From Streptomyces decoyicus (lineage in GTDB: Bacteria; Actinomycetota; Actinomycetes; Streptomycetales; Streptomycetaceae), in NCBI RefSeq assembly GCF_019880305.1, contig NZ_CP082301.1, positions 7,440,001-7,504,000 of the forward strand: a DNA stretch of 64,000 bases. Reading direction: 5' to 3'. A program made the translations under genes and the position numbers. Numbering within the stretch: the stretch's first letter is position 1; the number at the start of each line of letters is the position of its first letter. Below the pieces are notes generated by a model that was not told the origin of the DNA, ran no database searches, and saw nothing but the letters and a program-made list of their open reading frames with translations. Of the stretch, positions 17,739 through 27,300 are shown piece by piece.

Positions 17739-18683
17739 TCAGGCGTGGCAGGCCGGGAGACGGCCGAGGTAGGCGACCATCTCCTGGAAGGAGGCCGCGA
17801 CGTCGATACGGGCGCCGGGCGGCAGACCCGTGGCCTCGGCGTAGGCGCGGTGCAGGTTGCCGACCAGGCGCTCGGCGTCCACCAGGCCGGCGAAGCGGCC
17901 CAGTTCGGTGGCGCGGGCCGTTTCCAGCGGGCTGCGGCCGGCCCGCAGACCGTCCTCGGCCAGCCGGCCCACCCAGCGCAGATAGTCCTCCGTGGCGTCC
18001 AGTACCTCGGGCCCGGCGACCGGGCCGTGGCCGCAGACCACGGTCTCGGGCCCCAAGGCGCGCAGCCGCTCCAGGGCGCGCAGGGAACCGGTGAGGGAGC
18101 CCATCAGGACGTAGGGCGTCACCTGGGACCACACCACGTCGCCGGTGAACAGCACCTTGCGTTCGGGCACCCAGACGACCACGTCGTCGGCGGTGTGGGC
18201 CGGGCCGACGTGGAGCAGCTCGACGCTCAGTTCACCGGCCCGCAGCGTCAGCCGCTCGGTGAACGTCTGGTCGGGGAGGGCGAGGGTGACCTCGCCCCAG
18301 TCGACGTCCGGCCACAGGTGGCACAGACCGAGCCCCGACTCGGCCATGTCGCTGCGGGTCCCCTCATGGGAGATGACCGTGGCGCGGGGGGTGAAGAGGG
18401 AGTTGCCGAAGACATGATCGCCGTGGAAGTGGGTGTTGACCACGGTGTCCGGGCCGCCGGGCGCCACGCGTGTCACCTCGTCGCGCAGCCGCTCGGCCCT
18501 GGCGCGGGTCGCGACCGTGTCGACGAGGACGCACCTGCCGCCTCCTGTGATCACTCCGGCGTTGTTCAGACACCAGCCGCCGTCGGGCTGTTCGTAGACG
18601 AAGACGCCGTCGGCCAGCTCCCGCAGGGTGGGCGCTTCGACCGTCGGCAGCGGGGCGCGGAGGGCGGCGACGGGGGCGTTCAC
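17739..18683 (-). CDS. Metallo-beta-lactamase-fold cyclase/thioesterase, ActIV type
   Basis: The 314-residue protein starts at a GTG that overlaps the flavin reductase stop (GTGA). It has the zinc motif H85-x-H87-x-D89-H90 (NTHFHGDH), a further His in GPAHTADD and Asp in FTGDVVW. The N-terminal segment (GVFVYEQPDGGWCLNNAGV) is close to ActIV-like second-ring cyclases of type II polyketide pathways. These fold the ring and release the chain from the acyl carrier. A plain MBL hydrolase is the alternative. It is the last gene of the ketoreductase-flavin reductase-cyclase operon. Confidence 0.75.
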   Translation of the reverse strand: MNAPVAALRAPLPTVEAPTLRELADGVFVYEQPDGGWCLNNAGVITGGGRCVLVDTVATRARAERLRDEVTRVAPGGPDTVVNTHFHGDHVFGNSLFTPRATVISHEGTRSDMAESGLGLCHLWPDVDWGEVTLALPDQTFTERLTLRAGELSVELLHVGPAHTADDVVVWVPERKVLFTGDVVWSQVTPYVLMGSLTGSLRALERLRALGPETVVCGHGPVAGPEVLDATEDYLRWVGRLAEDGLRAGRSPLETARATELGRFAGLVDAERLVGNLHRAYAEATGLPPGARIDVAASFQEMVAYLGRLPACHA

Positions 18684-19213
18684 GCGGTCTCCTGGACGCC
18701 GGAGAGCCGGGTGTAGCGGCCCTGGTGGAAGACCAGCGGCCGGGCCCGGTCGGTCGCGCGGTGCACGGACACCACCCGGCCGATCAGCAGGACGTGGTCC
18801 CCGGCCTCGTATTCGCTGTCCAGCCGGCATTCGAAGGCGGCCACGGCGGACGGAATGACGGCATTGCCGGTGGTGCCCTCGACGGCGCCGATGCGGGCCA
18901 TCGCCTGCTGCCCCTCGGGGCGGTCCGGGCGGGCGAACTCCGTGGAGAGCCGGTGGTGCTGCTCGCCGAGTACGTTGACGGCGTAGCCGCCGCCGTGCCG
19001 GATCCTCGGCCGCATCCGGCCTTCCTTCTTCACGGACACCAGGATCAGCAGCGGGTCGAGGGAGACCGAGGCGAGGCTGTTGAGCGTCATCACGATCGTC
19101 CCGTCGCCGATGCCCTGGGTCAGCAGGGTGACGCCGGTGGGGAAGTTCCCCATCGCCGCCCGGAACGTGGCGGTGTCGGGAACTTCCAGGAGGGTGGTGC
19201 CGGGGTCGGTCAT
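18680..19213 (-). CDS. Flavin reductase of a two-component monooxygenase (ActVB/HpaC type)
   Basis: The 177-residue protein belongs to the flavin reductase domain family: NFPTGVTLLTQ near residue 23, TLNSLASVSLDPLL near 43-56, and GDHVLLIGRV near 142. It should reduce FMN/FAD with NAD(P)H and hand it to the group D oxygenase encoded at 21128-22258. It lies 41 bp after the ketoreductase and overlaps the cyclase gene by 4 bp. Confidence 0.88.
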   Translation of the reverse strand: MTDPGTTLLEVPDTATFRAAMGNFPTGVTLLTQGIGDGTIVMTLNSLASVSLDPLLILVSVKKEGRMRPRIRHGGGYAVNVLGEQHHRLSTEFARPDRPEGQQAMARIGAVEGTTGNAVIPSAVAAFECRLDSEYEAGDHVLLIGRVVSVHRATDRARPLVFHQGRYTRLSGVQETA

Positions 19214-19254
19214 CGGTGGGGCTCCGTCTCTGTCGTCCGCGGCGGGGTGCCGGA

Positions 19255-20040
19255 TCAGTAATTGCCGAGTCCGCCGCAGACGTTGAGCGCCTGAGCGGTG
19301 ACCGAGGCGGCGGCGTCGGTGGTCAAGTAGCCCACCAGGCCGGCCACTTCCTCGGGGGTGACATAGCGGCCGGTCGGGATCCTGGCCTCGAACCTGTCCT
19401 GGACGTCCCGTTCCGAGATGCCGAAGTACTCGGCGTGGCCCTGGCGTACGCGCTGTGCCATCGGCGTCTCGACGAAACCGGGGCAGACCGCGTTGACGGT
19501 GATCCCGGTCTTGGCGAGTTCCAGACCGACGGCCTTGCTGAAGCCGACGACGCCGTGCTTCGAGGCGGAGTACGGCGCCGCCAGCACCACTCCCTGCTTG
19601 CCGCCGGTCGACGCGATATTGATGATCCGGCCCCAGGTGCCGTCCTGCATCCGCCCGGTGGTCAGCACCTCGCGGGTGACCCGGAACACGCTGTTGAGGT
19701 TGATGTCGATGACATCGAGCCAGGTCGCGTCGTCGATCTTCGCGGTCTCGCCGCCGCCGTTGCGCCCCGCGTTGTTGACGAGGATGTCGATGCGGCCGTA
19801 GGTCTCGACGGCCTGCCGGACCGCCGCGCGGATCTGCTCCGGTGAGGAGACGTCGCAGGTGGTACCCGAGACCTCCAGCCCCTCCGCGCGCAGTCGCTTG
19901 ACGGTGCTGTGCACATTCTCCTCGCCCCGGGACACGCCGAACACGGCACTGCCCTGACGGGCCAGCAGCTCGGTGACGGCCAGGCCGATCCCGCTGGTGG
20001 CGCCGGTGACGAAGGCGACTCGTCGTGGTGCGTCAGTCAT
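19255..20040 (-). CDS. Type II polyketide ketoreductase, ActIII family
   Basis: The 261-residue protein should reduce the C-9 carbonyl of the nascent polyketide. It is highly similar along its whole length to ActIII: cofactor motif TGATSGIG, NNAGRNGGGETA, the INIASTGGKQGVV loop, catalytic YSASK, the ITVNAVCPGFVETPMAQRVR helix and the diagnostic end ALNVCGGLGNY. This is the strongest single evidence for an aromatic polyketide pathway. It heads an operon with the flavin reductase and the MBL cyclase, from its own SARP-type promoter. Confidence 0.95.
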   Translation of the reverse strand: MTDAPRRVAFVTGATSGIGLAVTELLARQGSAVFGVSRGEENVHSTVKRLRAEGLEVSGTTCDVSSPEQIRAAVRQAVETYGRIDILVNNAGRNGGGETAKIDDATWLDVIDINLNSVFRVTREVLTTGRMQDGTWGRIINIASTGGKQGVVLAAPYSASKHGVVGFSKAVGLELAKTGITVNAVCPGFVETPMAQRVRQGHAEYFGISERDVQDRFEARIPTGRYVTPEEVAGLVGYLTTDAAASVTAQALNVCGGLGNY

Positions 20041-20074
20041 GGTGCTCTCCCGTTGTCGTGGCCGCGGACTGCCG

Positions 20075-20117
20075 ACGGTGGCGGCGCGGCCTTGCGCGGA
20101 TCTCGACTGCCTCTGGA
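20075..20117 (-). promoter_or_regulatory. SARP-type promoter of the ketoreductase operon
   Basis: Minus strand: TCCAGAG (20117-20111), TCGAGAT (20106-20100), GCAAGGC (20095-20089), then 8 bp, then CACCGT (20080-20075). Confidence 0.65.
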
Positions 20118-20163
20118 GCGTTGCGGCGGGGGCAGCGACCGTGCGGGTGGCGTACGGCGGAGG

Positions 20164-20206
20164 TCGAGCGGGGCTCGACGCGGTGTCGAGGCGGACGGGT
20201 CAGCGT
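20164..20206 (+). promoter_or_regulatory. SARP-type promoter of the SRPBCC gene
   Basis: TCGAGCG (20164), TCGACGC (20175) and TCGAGGC (20186) at an 11-bp pitch, then 8 bp, then CAGCGT (20201-20206). One of the clearest triple repeats in the window. Confidence 0.75.
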
Positions 20207-20244
20207 GCCGGTGCGCCCAGCCCTGAAGGAATGAAGGAGGAGCC

Positions 20245-20736
20245 GTGCCCGAGCAGACACAGGCACCGACACCGCCGCAGACGATCCCGGACGTACGCAA
20301 GTCGGTGACGGTCGCGGCCACACCCGAGCACTGCTTCAAGGTGTTCACCGAGCGGCCCGCCGACTGGTGGCCGCCGTCGCACATCCTCGTCAAGAAGGAA
20401 CGCGCCGGCCTCGCCTTCGAACCCGGCGTCGGCGGCCGCTACTACGAGTGGGACGTGGACGGCAACGAGATCGCCTGGGGCCGGGTCCTGGAGTGGGACC
20501 CGCCGCGCCGCCTCGTGATGACCTGGCGCATCGACGGGCACTGGCAGTCGATCCCGGACGACGAGCGGGCGAGCGAGATCGAGGTCGACTTCACGGCCGT
20601 CGACGCCCACACCACGAAGGTGGAGCTGGCCCACGTCAAGCTGCACCGGCACGGCGAGGGCGCGTTCGGCATCTTCAAGGCCCTGGACGGGCCGAGCCCG
20701 GGGGAGACGCTGGAGCGGTTCGCCCGCGCCATCTGA
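20245..20736 (+). CDS. SRPBCC/AHSA1-fold protein
   Basis: The 163-residue protein has the START/Bet v1-like SRPBCC fold of the AHSA1 type: RKSVTVAATPEHCFKVFTERPADWWPP, then GGRYYEWDVDGNEIAWGRVLEWDPPRRLVMTWRI, cited as residues 18-44 and 61-94. GTG start at 20245 with GAAGGAGGAG upstream. SRPBCC proteins include polyketide aromatases, but AHSA1 members are mostly of unknown function. Its SARP promoter ties it to the cluster; a role in ring formation or as a binding protein is open. Confidence 0.75.
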   Translation: MPEQTQAPTPPQTIPDVRKSVTVAATPEHCFKVFTERPADWWPPSHILVKKERAGLAFEPGVGGRYYEWDVDGNEIAWGRVLEWDPPRRLVMTWRIDGHWQSIPDDERASEIEVDFTAVDAHTTKVELAHVKLHRHGEGAFGIFKALDGPSPGETLERFARAI

Positions 20737-20928
20737 CAGCCGACGGCAGAAGACAGACGGCAGACGGAACGGGCGGCCGGCCCGATGCCTGCGGCCCGCC
20801 TCTTCCCCCGTCCGCCGCCGACTCCCGCGGCGGTGCCCCGCCGCCGTGTGGCGCGCGGTGCGTCCACCACCCCAGGACGCGCCGCGCCACCGCGCAGGGA
20901 CGCCCGCACCCCGTACGCCCCTGCCTAC

Positions 20929-20966
20929 CGAGGCCCCGGACCCCAACGGCGCGGTCCGGGGCCTCG
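20929..20966 (+). terminator. Hairpin terminator after the SRPBCC gene
   Basis: A perfect 14-bp stem (20929-20942 with 20953-20966) with a 10-nt loop and no T run. Confidence 0.65.
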
Positions 20967-21025
20967 CCGGTTCCGGCCCGCGCCGGTCCGGCCGCGCGTG
21001 GTGGTTCCCGTCGCCCCGGCCACGG

Positions 21026-21057
21026 TCCAGCCGACCTCTAGGCAGCCCCCGCACCCT
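21026..21057 (+). promoter_or_regulatory. SARP-type promoter of the flavin monooxygenase
   Basis: TCCAGCC (21026) and TCTAGGC (21037) at an 11-bp pitch, then 8 bp, then CACCCT (21052-21057). Confidence 0.65.
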
Positions 21058-21127
21058 GACCGGTCACAGCGCAGCTCACCGCACGGATCACAGCACCACG
21101 GACCCGCCATCACAGGAGGACATGAGG

Positions 21128-22258
21128 ATGCCTGCCGATACACAGCTGGACACCGGGCTCGTCCCGGCCGCGGAGAAGGTGCGCATCCTCGCGGCCGTGC
21201 ACGCGGCCGAGGCGGACCGCGCCGGCGCACTCTCCCCGGACGTTATCGACGCGCTGCGCGGCGCCGGCTTCGCCCGGCACTTCGTGGCGCGGTCCTGGGG
21301 CGGCGCCGAGGGGACGTTCGCGGAGCTGACCCGCGCGGTCCTCACGATCGGGGAGGCCTGCGCGGCGAGCGCGTGGTGTGCCTCGCTGAGCGCCTACTCG
21401 GCCCGTTTCACCAGTCATCTGCCCGTCCGCGGCCACCAGGAGGTCTGGGGCGCGAACCCGGACCCGGTGATCGCGACCGCGCTGATGCCCGGCGGCCGTG
21501 CGGTGCCCGACGGCGACGGCTGGCGGCTCTCGGGCCGTTGGGCGTACGTCAGCGGCATCGACTTCGCCGACCGGGTGCTGGTGTGCGCCTCGGTGGCCGG
21601 CGGCCCGGCCGGCGTCGACGGGCCGCCCCTGATGCGGTTCTTCGCCCTGCCGCGCGAGGTCTGCACCATCGAGCGGACCTGGGACAACGTGGGGATGCGC
21701 GCCACCGGCAGCCACACGGTGTCGGTGGACGGGGTCGCCGTCCCCGGTCATCTGTCGTTCGACCGGGCCGACATGCTGGCCGGCCGCAGCATCGACTCCG
21801 ATGTGGCCGCGCACAACGTGCCGTTCCAGGCCGTCGGCGGACTCACCTTCATCGCACCGGTCGTGGGCGCCGCCGCCGGTGCGCTGGCCGCGAGCGCGGC
21901 GACCATGACCGGCCGGCGCCGCAACCCGTCGAACGAACTGCTGCTGGTCCGTGCCTCCGGCCGGATCGACGCCGCACGCCACCTCGTCGAGCAGAACGCC
22001 GAGGTGCTCGACGAGCGCCGCTTCACCCCCGAGCACATGGCCCGCAACGAGCGCAACGCCACCTTCGCCGCGGAGCTGTGCACCGACGCCGTCGGCCTGC
22101 TGGTCCGGGCGGCGGGCACCGGTGGCCTGGGGGAGTCCTCACCGCTCCAGCGGCTGTGGCGCGACGTCACCTCCGCGGCCGGTCACATTGCGCTCCAGTA
22201 CGACACGGCGGCCCGCAAGAACTACTCGGCGGTGCTGCTGGGCGCGGCCGGCGGCTGA
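21128..22258 (+). CDS. Acyl-CoA-dehydrogenase-fold flavin monooxygenase (two-component)
   Basis: The 376-residue protein is of the group D flavoprotein monooxygenase type (ActVA-ORF5/HpaB-like hydroxylases), which use reduced flavin from a partner. Typical family segments are ALRGAGFARHFVARSWGGAEG near residue 45, ACAASAWCASL, and GWRLSGRWAYVSGIDFAD. ATG 21128 gives an 8-nt spacing to AGGAGG; an ATG 6 nt upstream is too close. The likely role is ring hydroxylation or quinone formation. The partner reductase is at 18680-19213. Confidence 0.85.
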   Translation: MPADTQLDTGLVPAAEKVRILAAVHAAEADRAGALSPDVIDALRGAGFARHFVARSWGGAEGTFAELTRAVLTIGEACAASAWCASLSAYSARFTSHLPVRGHQEVWGANPDPVIATALMPGGRAVPDGDGWRLSGRWAYVSGIDFADRVLVCASVAGGPAGVDGPPLMRFFALPREVCTIERTWDNVGMRATGSHTVSVDGVAVPGHLSFDRADMLAGRSIDSDVAAHNVPFQAVGGLTFIAPVVGAAAGALAASAATMTGRRRNPSNELLLVRASGRIDAARHLVEQNAEVLDERRFTPEHMARNERNATFAAELCTDAVGLLVRAAGTGGLGESSPLQRLWRDVTSAAGHIALQYDTAARKNYSAVLLGAAGG

Positions 22259-22281
22259 GATCCGGGTGGCAGCAGCGAAGA

Positions 22282-22313
22282 GGGGTGGTGCGGCCCGCGG
22301 GCCGCACCACCCC
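22282..22313 (+). terminator. Hairpin terminator after the flavin monooxygenase
   Basis: Two 15-bp complementary arms (22282-22296 and 22299-22313) with a 2-nt centre, followed by TTACC. Confidence 0.75.
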
Positions 22314-22356
22314 TTACCCGTTGCCCGTCCGCCCGGCGACCGGGGCCTCGCCTGCG

Positions 22357-22396
22357 CCCGGTGCGCGGCTGCCGCTCAGGCAAGCCGCGCACCGGG
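22357..22396 (-). terminator. Hairpin terminator after rmlB
   Basis: A perfect 14-bp stem (22357-22370 with 22383-22396) and 12-nt loop just downstream of the minus-strand rmlB stop, ending the SAM-recycling operon. Confidence 0.75.
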
Positions 22397-22416
22397 TACG
22401 GCCAAGAGCACTCCGC

Positions 22417-23391
22417 TCACTGCGGATCGCCCTTCAGCGGCTTCCACCAGGCCGGGTTGTCGCGGTACCAGGCCACCGTCTCGCCCAGGCCCCGGGTGAA
22501 GGAGACCGCGGGCGCATACCCCAGCTCACGGCGGATCTTGCCGTCGTCCAGCGCATAGCGCAGATCGTGGCCCTTGCGGTCGGGCACCGAGCGCACCAGG
22601 TGCGGATCCGCATCGCACAGCTCCAGCAGCAGCTCGGTCATCTGCCGGTTGGAGCGCTGGTTGCCCTGGCCGATGTTGTAGACCTCGCCGGCCTTCCCGC
22701 GGGTCAGCACGAGCTGGACGGCCCGGCAGTGGTCGTCGACGTGCAGCCACTCCCGTACGTTCCTGCCGTCCCCGTACAGGGGCACCGGTTCTCCCTGGAG
22801 CAGGTTCGTGACGAACCGGGGTATCAGCTTCTCGGGGTGCTGGTAGGGGCCGTAGTTGTTGGAGCAGCGGGTGATCGACAGATCGAGACCGTGGGTGCGC
22901 CAGTACGAGCGGGCCACGAGATCGGCGGACGCCTTGGACGCGGCGTAGGGGGAGTTGGGCAGCAGCGGGTGGTCCTCGGTCCAGGCGCCCTCGGCGATCG
23001 ACCCGTACACCTCGTCCGTGGAGATGTGCACGACCCGCTGTATGCGGGCGGCGACACAGGCGTCGAGCAGCGTCTGGGTGCCGCCGACGTTGGTGCGGAC
23101 GAACGCGCCGGCGTCGGTCAGCGAGCGGTCGACATGGGACTCCGCGGCGAAGTGGACCACCGCGTCGTGGCCCGGCAGCAGACCGAGGAGCAGGCTCCGG
23201 TCGCAGACGTCCCCCTCGATGAACGTCAGCCGCGGATGGCTCGCCGGCAGGTTCGCCCGGTTGCCCGCATAGGTGAGTTTGTCCACGACGGTCACCGCGG
23301 CCTGCTCATGGCCCGGGTAGCCGCCGGCGAGGAGTGTACGGACGTAGTGGGAGCCGATGAAGCCGGCGCCGCCGGTCACCAGGAGTTTCAT
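22417..23391 (-). CDS. rmlB: dTDP-glucose 4,6-dehydratase
   Basis: The 324-residue protein makes dTDP-4-keto-6-deoxyglucose, the branch point to deoxysugars. Motifs: GGAGFIGSHYVRTLL (NAD), HFAAESHVDRS, STDEVYGS, catalytic YAASK, and RCSNNYGPYQHPEKLIP. It is the last gene of the long minus-strand operon, 43 bp after metF. The partial rmlA at the right edge supplies its substrate. Confidence 0.96.
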   Translation of the reverse strand: MKLLVTGGAGFIGSHYVRTLLAGGYPGHEQAAVTVVDKLTYAGNRANLPASHPRLTFIEGDVCDRSLLLGLLPGHDAVVHFAAESHVDRSLTDAGAFVRTNVGGTQTLLDACVAARIQRVVHISTDEVYGSIAEGAWTEDHPLLPNSPYAASKASADLVARSYWRTHGLDLSITRCSNNYGPYQHPEKLIPRFVTNLLQGEPVPLYGDGRNVREWLHVDDHCRAVQLVLTRGKAGEVYNIGQGNQRSNRQMTELLLELCDADPHLVRSVPDRKGHDLRYALDDGKIRRELGYAPAVSFTRGLGETVAWYRDNPAWWKPLKGDPQ

Positions 23392-23434
23392 GTGCCGGCC
23401 TCCGCCGGGACCAGGGGATGCATGGGTCGTCCTC

Positions 23435-24343
23435 CTACTGGTGTCGGTCCGGTCGGTGCCGTGCGACGGCGGCGGACAGGCCGAGGTTCTGGTGGATCTC
23501 CAGTGTCGCGGTGGACCGGTTCAGGGTGATGTAGTGCAGGCCGGGGGCTCCTTCCGCGAGCAGCCGCTCGGCCATCATGGTGGCGTGGTCGACGCCGATG
23601 CGATGGGCTGCCCCGGGGTCATCACGGGCCGCCTCCAGCCGGTGCGCCAGATCCTCGGGGAACGCGGCATGGCTCAGTTCGGCGAAGCGCCGGATCTGGC
23701 GGACATCGGTGGCCGGCATGATCTCGGGAATGATCGGGGTCTCGCAGCCGGCCGCGGCGACCCGGTCACGCAGCCGCAGATAGTCCTCCACGCGGAAGAA
23801 CATCTGGGTGAGGGCGTAGTCGGCGCCGGCCCGGCACTTGGCGACGAAATGGCGGATGTCACTGTCCCAGTCCGGCGAAGCGGGATGCCGTTCGGGGAAG
23901 GCGGCCACCCCGACGCTGAACTCTCCCGACTCCTTCACCAGCCTCACCAGCTCCTGGGCGTGGCGCAGCCCGTGCGGGTGCGGGCGCCAGGGGCCGTTGG
24001 GCGCGCCGGGCGGATCGCCGCGCAGGGCGAGCACATCGCGTACGCCCGCGTCCGCGTACTGCCCGATGATGTGCCGCAGTTCGGCGACCGAGTGGCCGAC
24101 GGCGGTGAGATGCGCGACCGGCCGCAGCGTGGTCTCGCCGACCAGCCGCTTGGTGACGTCGATCGTGCGGTCGCGGGACGAGCCGCCGGCCCCGTACGTC
24201 ACGGAGACAAAGGTCGGCGACAGCGGCTCGATACGGCGGATGGCCTGCCACAGGGCCCGCTCACCGGCCGCGGACTTGGGCGGGAAGAACTCGAAGGACA
24301 GCGAGCGCGCTCCGGTGGCCAGGGTGTCGCGAAGGGTGTTCAT
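23435..24343 (-). CDS. metF: Methylenetetrahydrofolate reductase
   Basis: The 302-residue protein should produce 5-methyl-THF for the methionine synthase encoded just upstream. Motifs: SFEFFPPKS, FVSVTYGAGGSSRDRT, ALRGDPP and FFRVEDYLRL. The ATG overlaps the metH stop (ATGA). Its place between metH and rmlB shows it is the cluster-dedicated copy of a SAM-regeneration pathway. Confidence 0.95.
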   Translation of the reverse strand: MNTLRDTLATGARSLSFEFFPPKSAAGERALWQAIRRIEPLSPTFVSVTYGAGGSSRDRTIDVTKRLVGETTLRPVAHLTAVGHSVAELRHIIGQYADAGVRDVLALRGDPPGAPNGPWRPHPHGLRHAQELVRLVKESGEFSVGVAAFPERHPASPDWDSDIRHFVAKCRAGADYALTQMFFRVEDYLRLRDRVAAAGCETPIIPEIMPATDVRQIRRFAELSHAAFPEDLAHRLEAARDDPGAAHRIGVDHATMMAERLLAEGAPGLHYITLNRSTATLEIHQNLGLSAAVARHRPDRHQ

Positions 24344-27300
24344 CCCCGGCCTCCCGCATTGAAGTAGCCGGCTTCGGGGTGGTGGACGACGAGGGCGTCG
24401 GTGGACTGCTCGGGGTGGAGCTGGAACTCCTCGGAGAGCTCGACACCGATCCGCTCCGGCCGCAGCAGGACCGCGATCTTGGCGCGGTCCTCCAGATCCG
24501 GGCAGGCGGGGTAGCCGAAGGAGTAGCGGCAGCCCTGGTACTCGGTGCGCAGCATGCCGTCCAGGGTCGCCGGATCGCCGGAGCCGATGGCGAGTTCGCT
24601 GCGCACCCGGGCGTGCCAGTATTCGGCGAGTGCTTCGGCCAACTGCACGGACAGGCCGTGGAGTTCGAGGTAGTCGCGGTAGGAGTTGGCCTCGAAGAGT
24701 TCGGCGGTTGCTGCGCCGATCCTGGAGCCGACGGTGACGACCTGGAGGCCGACGACGTCCCTCTCGCCGGTCTCCTCGGGGCGGAAGTAGTCGGCCAGGC
24801 ACAGGCGCCGGCCGCGGCGCTGGCGGGGGAAGGTGAAGCGGGTGCGTTCGGTGCCGTCCTCGTGCAGCAGGATCAGGTCCTCGCCCTTGGACACGCACGG
24901 GAAGTAGCCGTGCACGACGGCCGCTTCGAGGAGGTTCTCGGTCTGGAGCTTGTCGAGCCAGCCGCGCAGCCGGGGGCGGCCCTCGGTCTCGACCAGCTCC
25001 TCGTAGGTCGGACCGTCGCCCGTGCGGGCCTGCTTGAGGCCCCATTGCCCCTTGAAGAGGGCGTCCTCGTCCAGCCAGGAGGCGTACTCCTTGAGCTGGA
25101 TGCCCTTGATGACACGGGTGCCCCAGAACGGCGGGGCGGGGACGGGGTTGTCGAGAGCGACGTCGGAGCGGGAAGGGGCCTCCTCCGGGCGTTCCTCGAC
25201 CTGGGCGGGGACGGCCTTGACCCGGCGCTGCTTGAGTTCGGGGAGGGTGGCGCCGGGCACGCCGCGCTTGACGGCGATCAGGGCGTCCATCAGGCGCAGG
25301 CCCTCGAACGCGTCGCGGGCGTAGCGGACCTCGCCCTCGTAGATCTCGTGAAGGTCCTGCTCGACGTAGGCGCGGGTGAGGGCGGCGCCGCCGAGGATGA
25401 CGGGGAAGTCGGCCGCCATCTTGCGCTGGTTGAGCTCTTCGAGGTTCTCCTTCATGATCACCGTGGACTTGACCAGGAGACCGGACATCCCGATGACGTC
25501 GGCGCGGTGTTCCTCGGCGGCTTCCAGGATCGCCGAGACCGGCTGCTTGATGCCGAGGTTGACGACGTTGTAGCCGTTGTTGGACAGGATGATGTCGACG
25601 AGGTTCTTGCCGATGTCATGGACGTCACCACGGACGGTGGCCAGCACGATCGTGCCCTTGCCCTCGTCGTCGGACTTCTCCATATGCGGCTCCAGATGGG
25701 CCACCGCGCTCTTCATCACCTCGGCGGACTGGAGCACGAACGGCAGCTGCATCTGCCCGGAGCCGAACAGCTCACCGACGACCTTCATGCCCTCCAGCAG
25801 GGTGTCGTTGACGATGGCCAGGGCCGGACGGTCCTGGAGGGCCTCGTCGAGGTCCGCCTCCAGGCCGTTCTTCTCCCCGTCGATGATGCGCCGCTGGAGG
25901 CGCTCGTCCAGGGGCAGCGCCAGGAGTTCCTCGGCCCGGCCGGCCTTCATCGACTTGGTGTTGACGCCCTCGAACAGCTCCATCAGCTTCTGGAGCGGGT
26001 CGTAGCCCTCGCTGCGGCGGTCGTAGACGAGGTCGAGGGCGGCCTTGACCTGCTCCTCCTCCAGCCGCGCGATCGGCAGGATCTTGCTCGCGTGCACGAT
26101 CGCCGAGTCCAGACCGGCCTTGACGCACTCCTCCAGGAACACGGAGTTCAGCACGATCCGCGCGGCCGGGTTCAGACCGAAGGAGATGTTCGACAGGCCC
26201 AGCGTCGTCTGGACGTCCGGGTGACGCTTCTTCAGCTCACGGATCGCCTCGATGGTGGCGATACCGTCCTTGCGCGACTCCTCCTGACCCGTGCAGATCG
26301 TGAAGGTCAGACAGTCGATGAGGATGTCCGATTCGTGGATACCCCAGTTACCGGTCAGATCGGCGATCAGCCGCTCGGCGATGGCGACCTTGTGCTCGAC
26401 GGTGCGGGCCTGGCCCTCCTCGTCGATCGTGAGCGCGATCAGCGCCGCGCCGTGCTCGGCCGCCAGCTCGGTGACCTTCGCGAAGCGCGACTCGGGCCCG
26501 TCGCCGTCCTCGTAGTTGACGGAGTTGATGACCGCACGGCCACCGAGCTTCTCCAGACCCGCCCGGATGACGTTCAGCTCCGTGGAGTCCAGCACGATCG
26601 GCAGGGTCGAGGCCGTCGCGAACCGGCCGGCCAGCTCCTCCATGTCCGCCACACCGTCACGGCCCACATAGTCGACACACAGGTCGAGCATGTGCGCACC
26701 CTCACGGATCTGGTCCCGGGCCATCTCCACACAGTCGTCCCAGCGGCCCTCCAGCATCGCCTCACGGAACTTCTTCGACCCGTTGGCATTGGTCCGCTCA
26801 CCGATCGCCAGATACGACGTGTCCTGACGGAACGGCACCGTCTGGTAGAGCGAAGCCGCCCCCGGCTCCGGACGCGGCTCCCGCACCGGCGGAGCGATCC
26901 CCCGCACCCGCTCGACGACCTGCCGCAGATGCTCCGGCGTCGTGCCGCAGCACCCCCCGACCAGCGACAGCCCGTACTCCGCAACGAACGTCTCCTGCGC
27001 ATCGGCCAGCTCCCCCGCCGTCAGCGGGTAATGCGCACCGTTCTTGCCCAGCACCGGCAGCCCCGCATTGGGCATACACGCGATCGGCACCCGCGAATGC
27101 CGCGCCAGATACCGCAGATGCTCACTCATCTCCGCCGGACCGGTCGCACAGTTCAGACCGATCATGTCGATGCCCAGCGGCTCCAGCGCCGTCAGCGCCG
27201 CACCGATCTCCGACCCCAGCAGCATCGTGCCGGTCGTCTCCACCGTCACCGAACAGATCACCGGCAGATTACTGCCCGTGACCGCCAGCGCACGGCGCGC

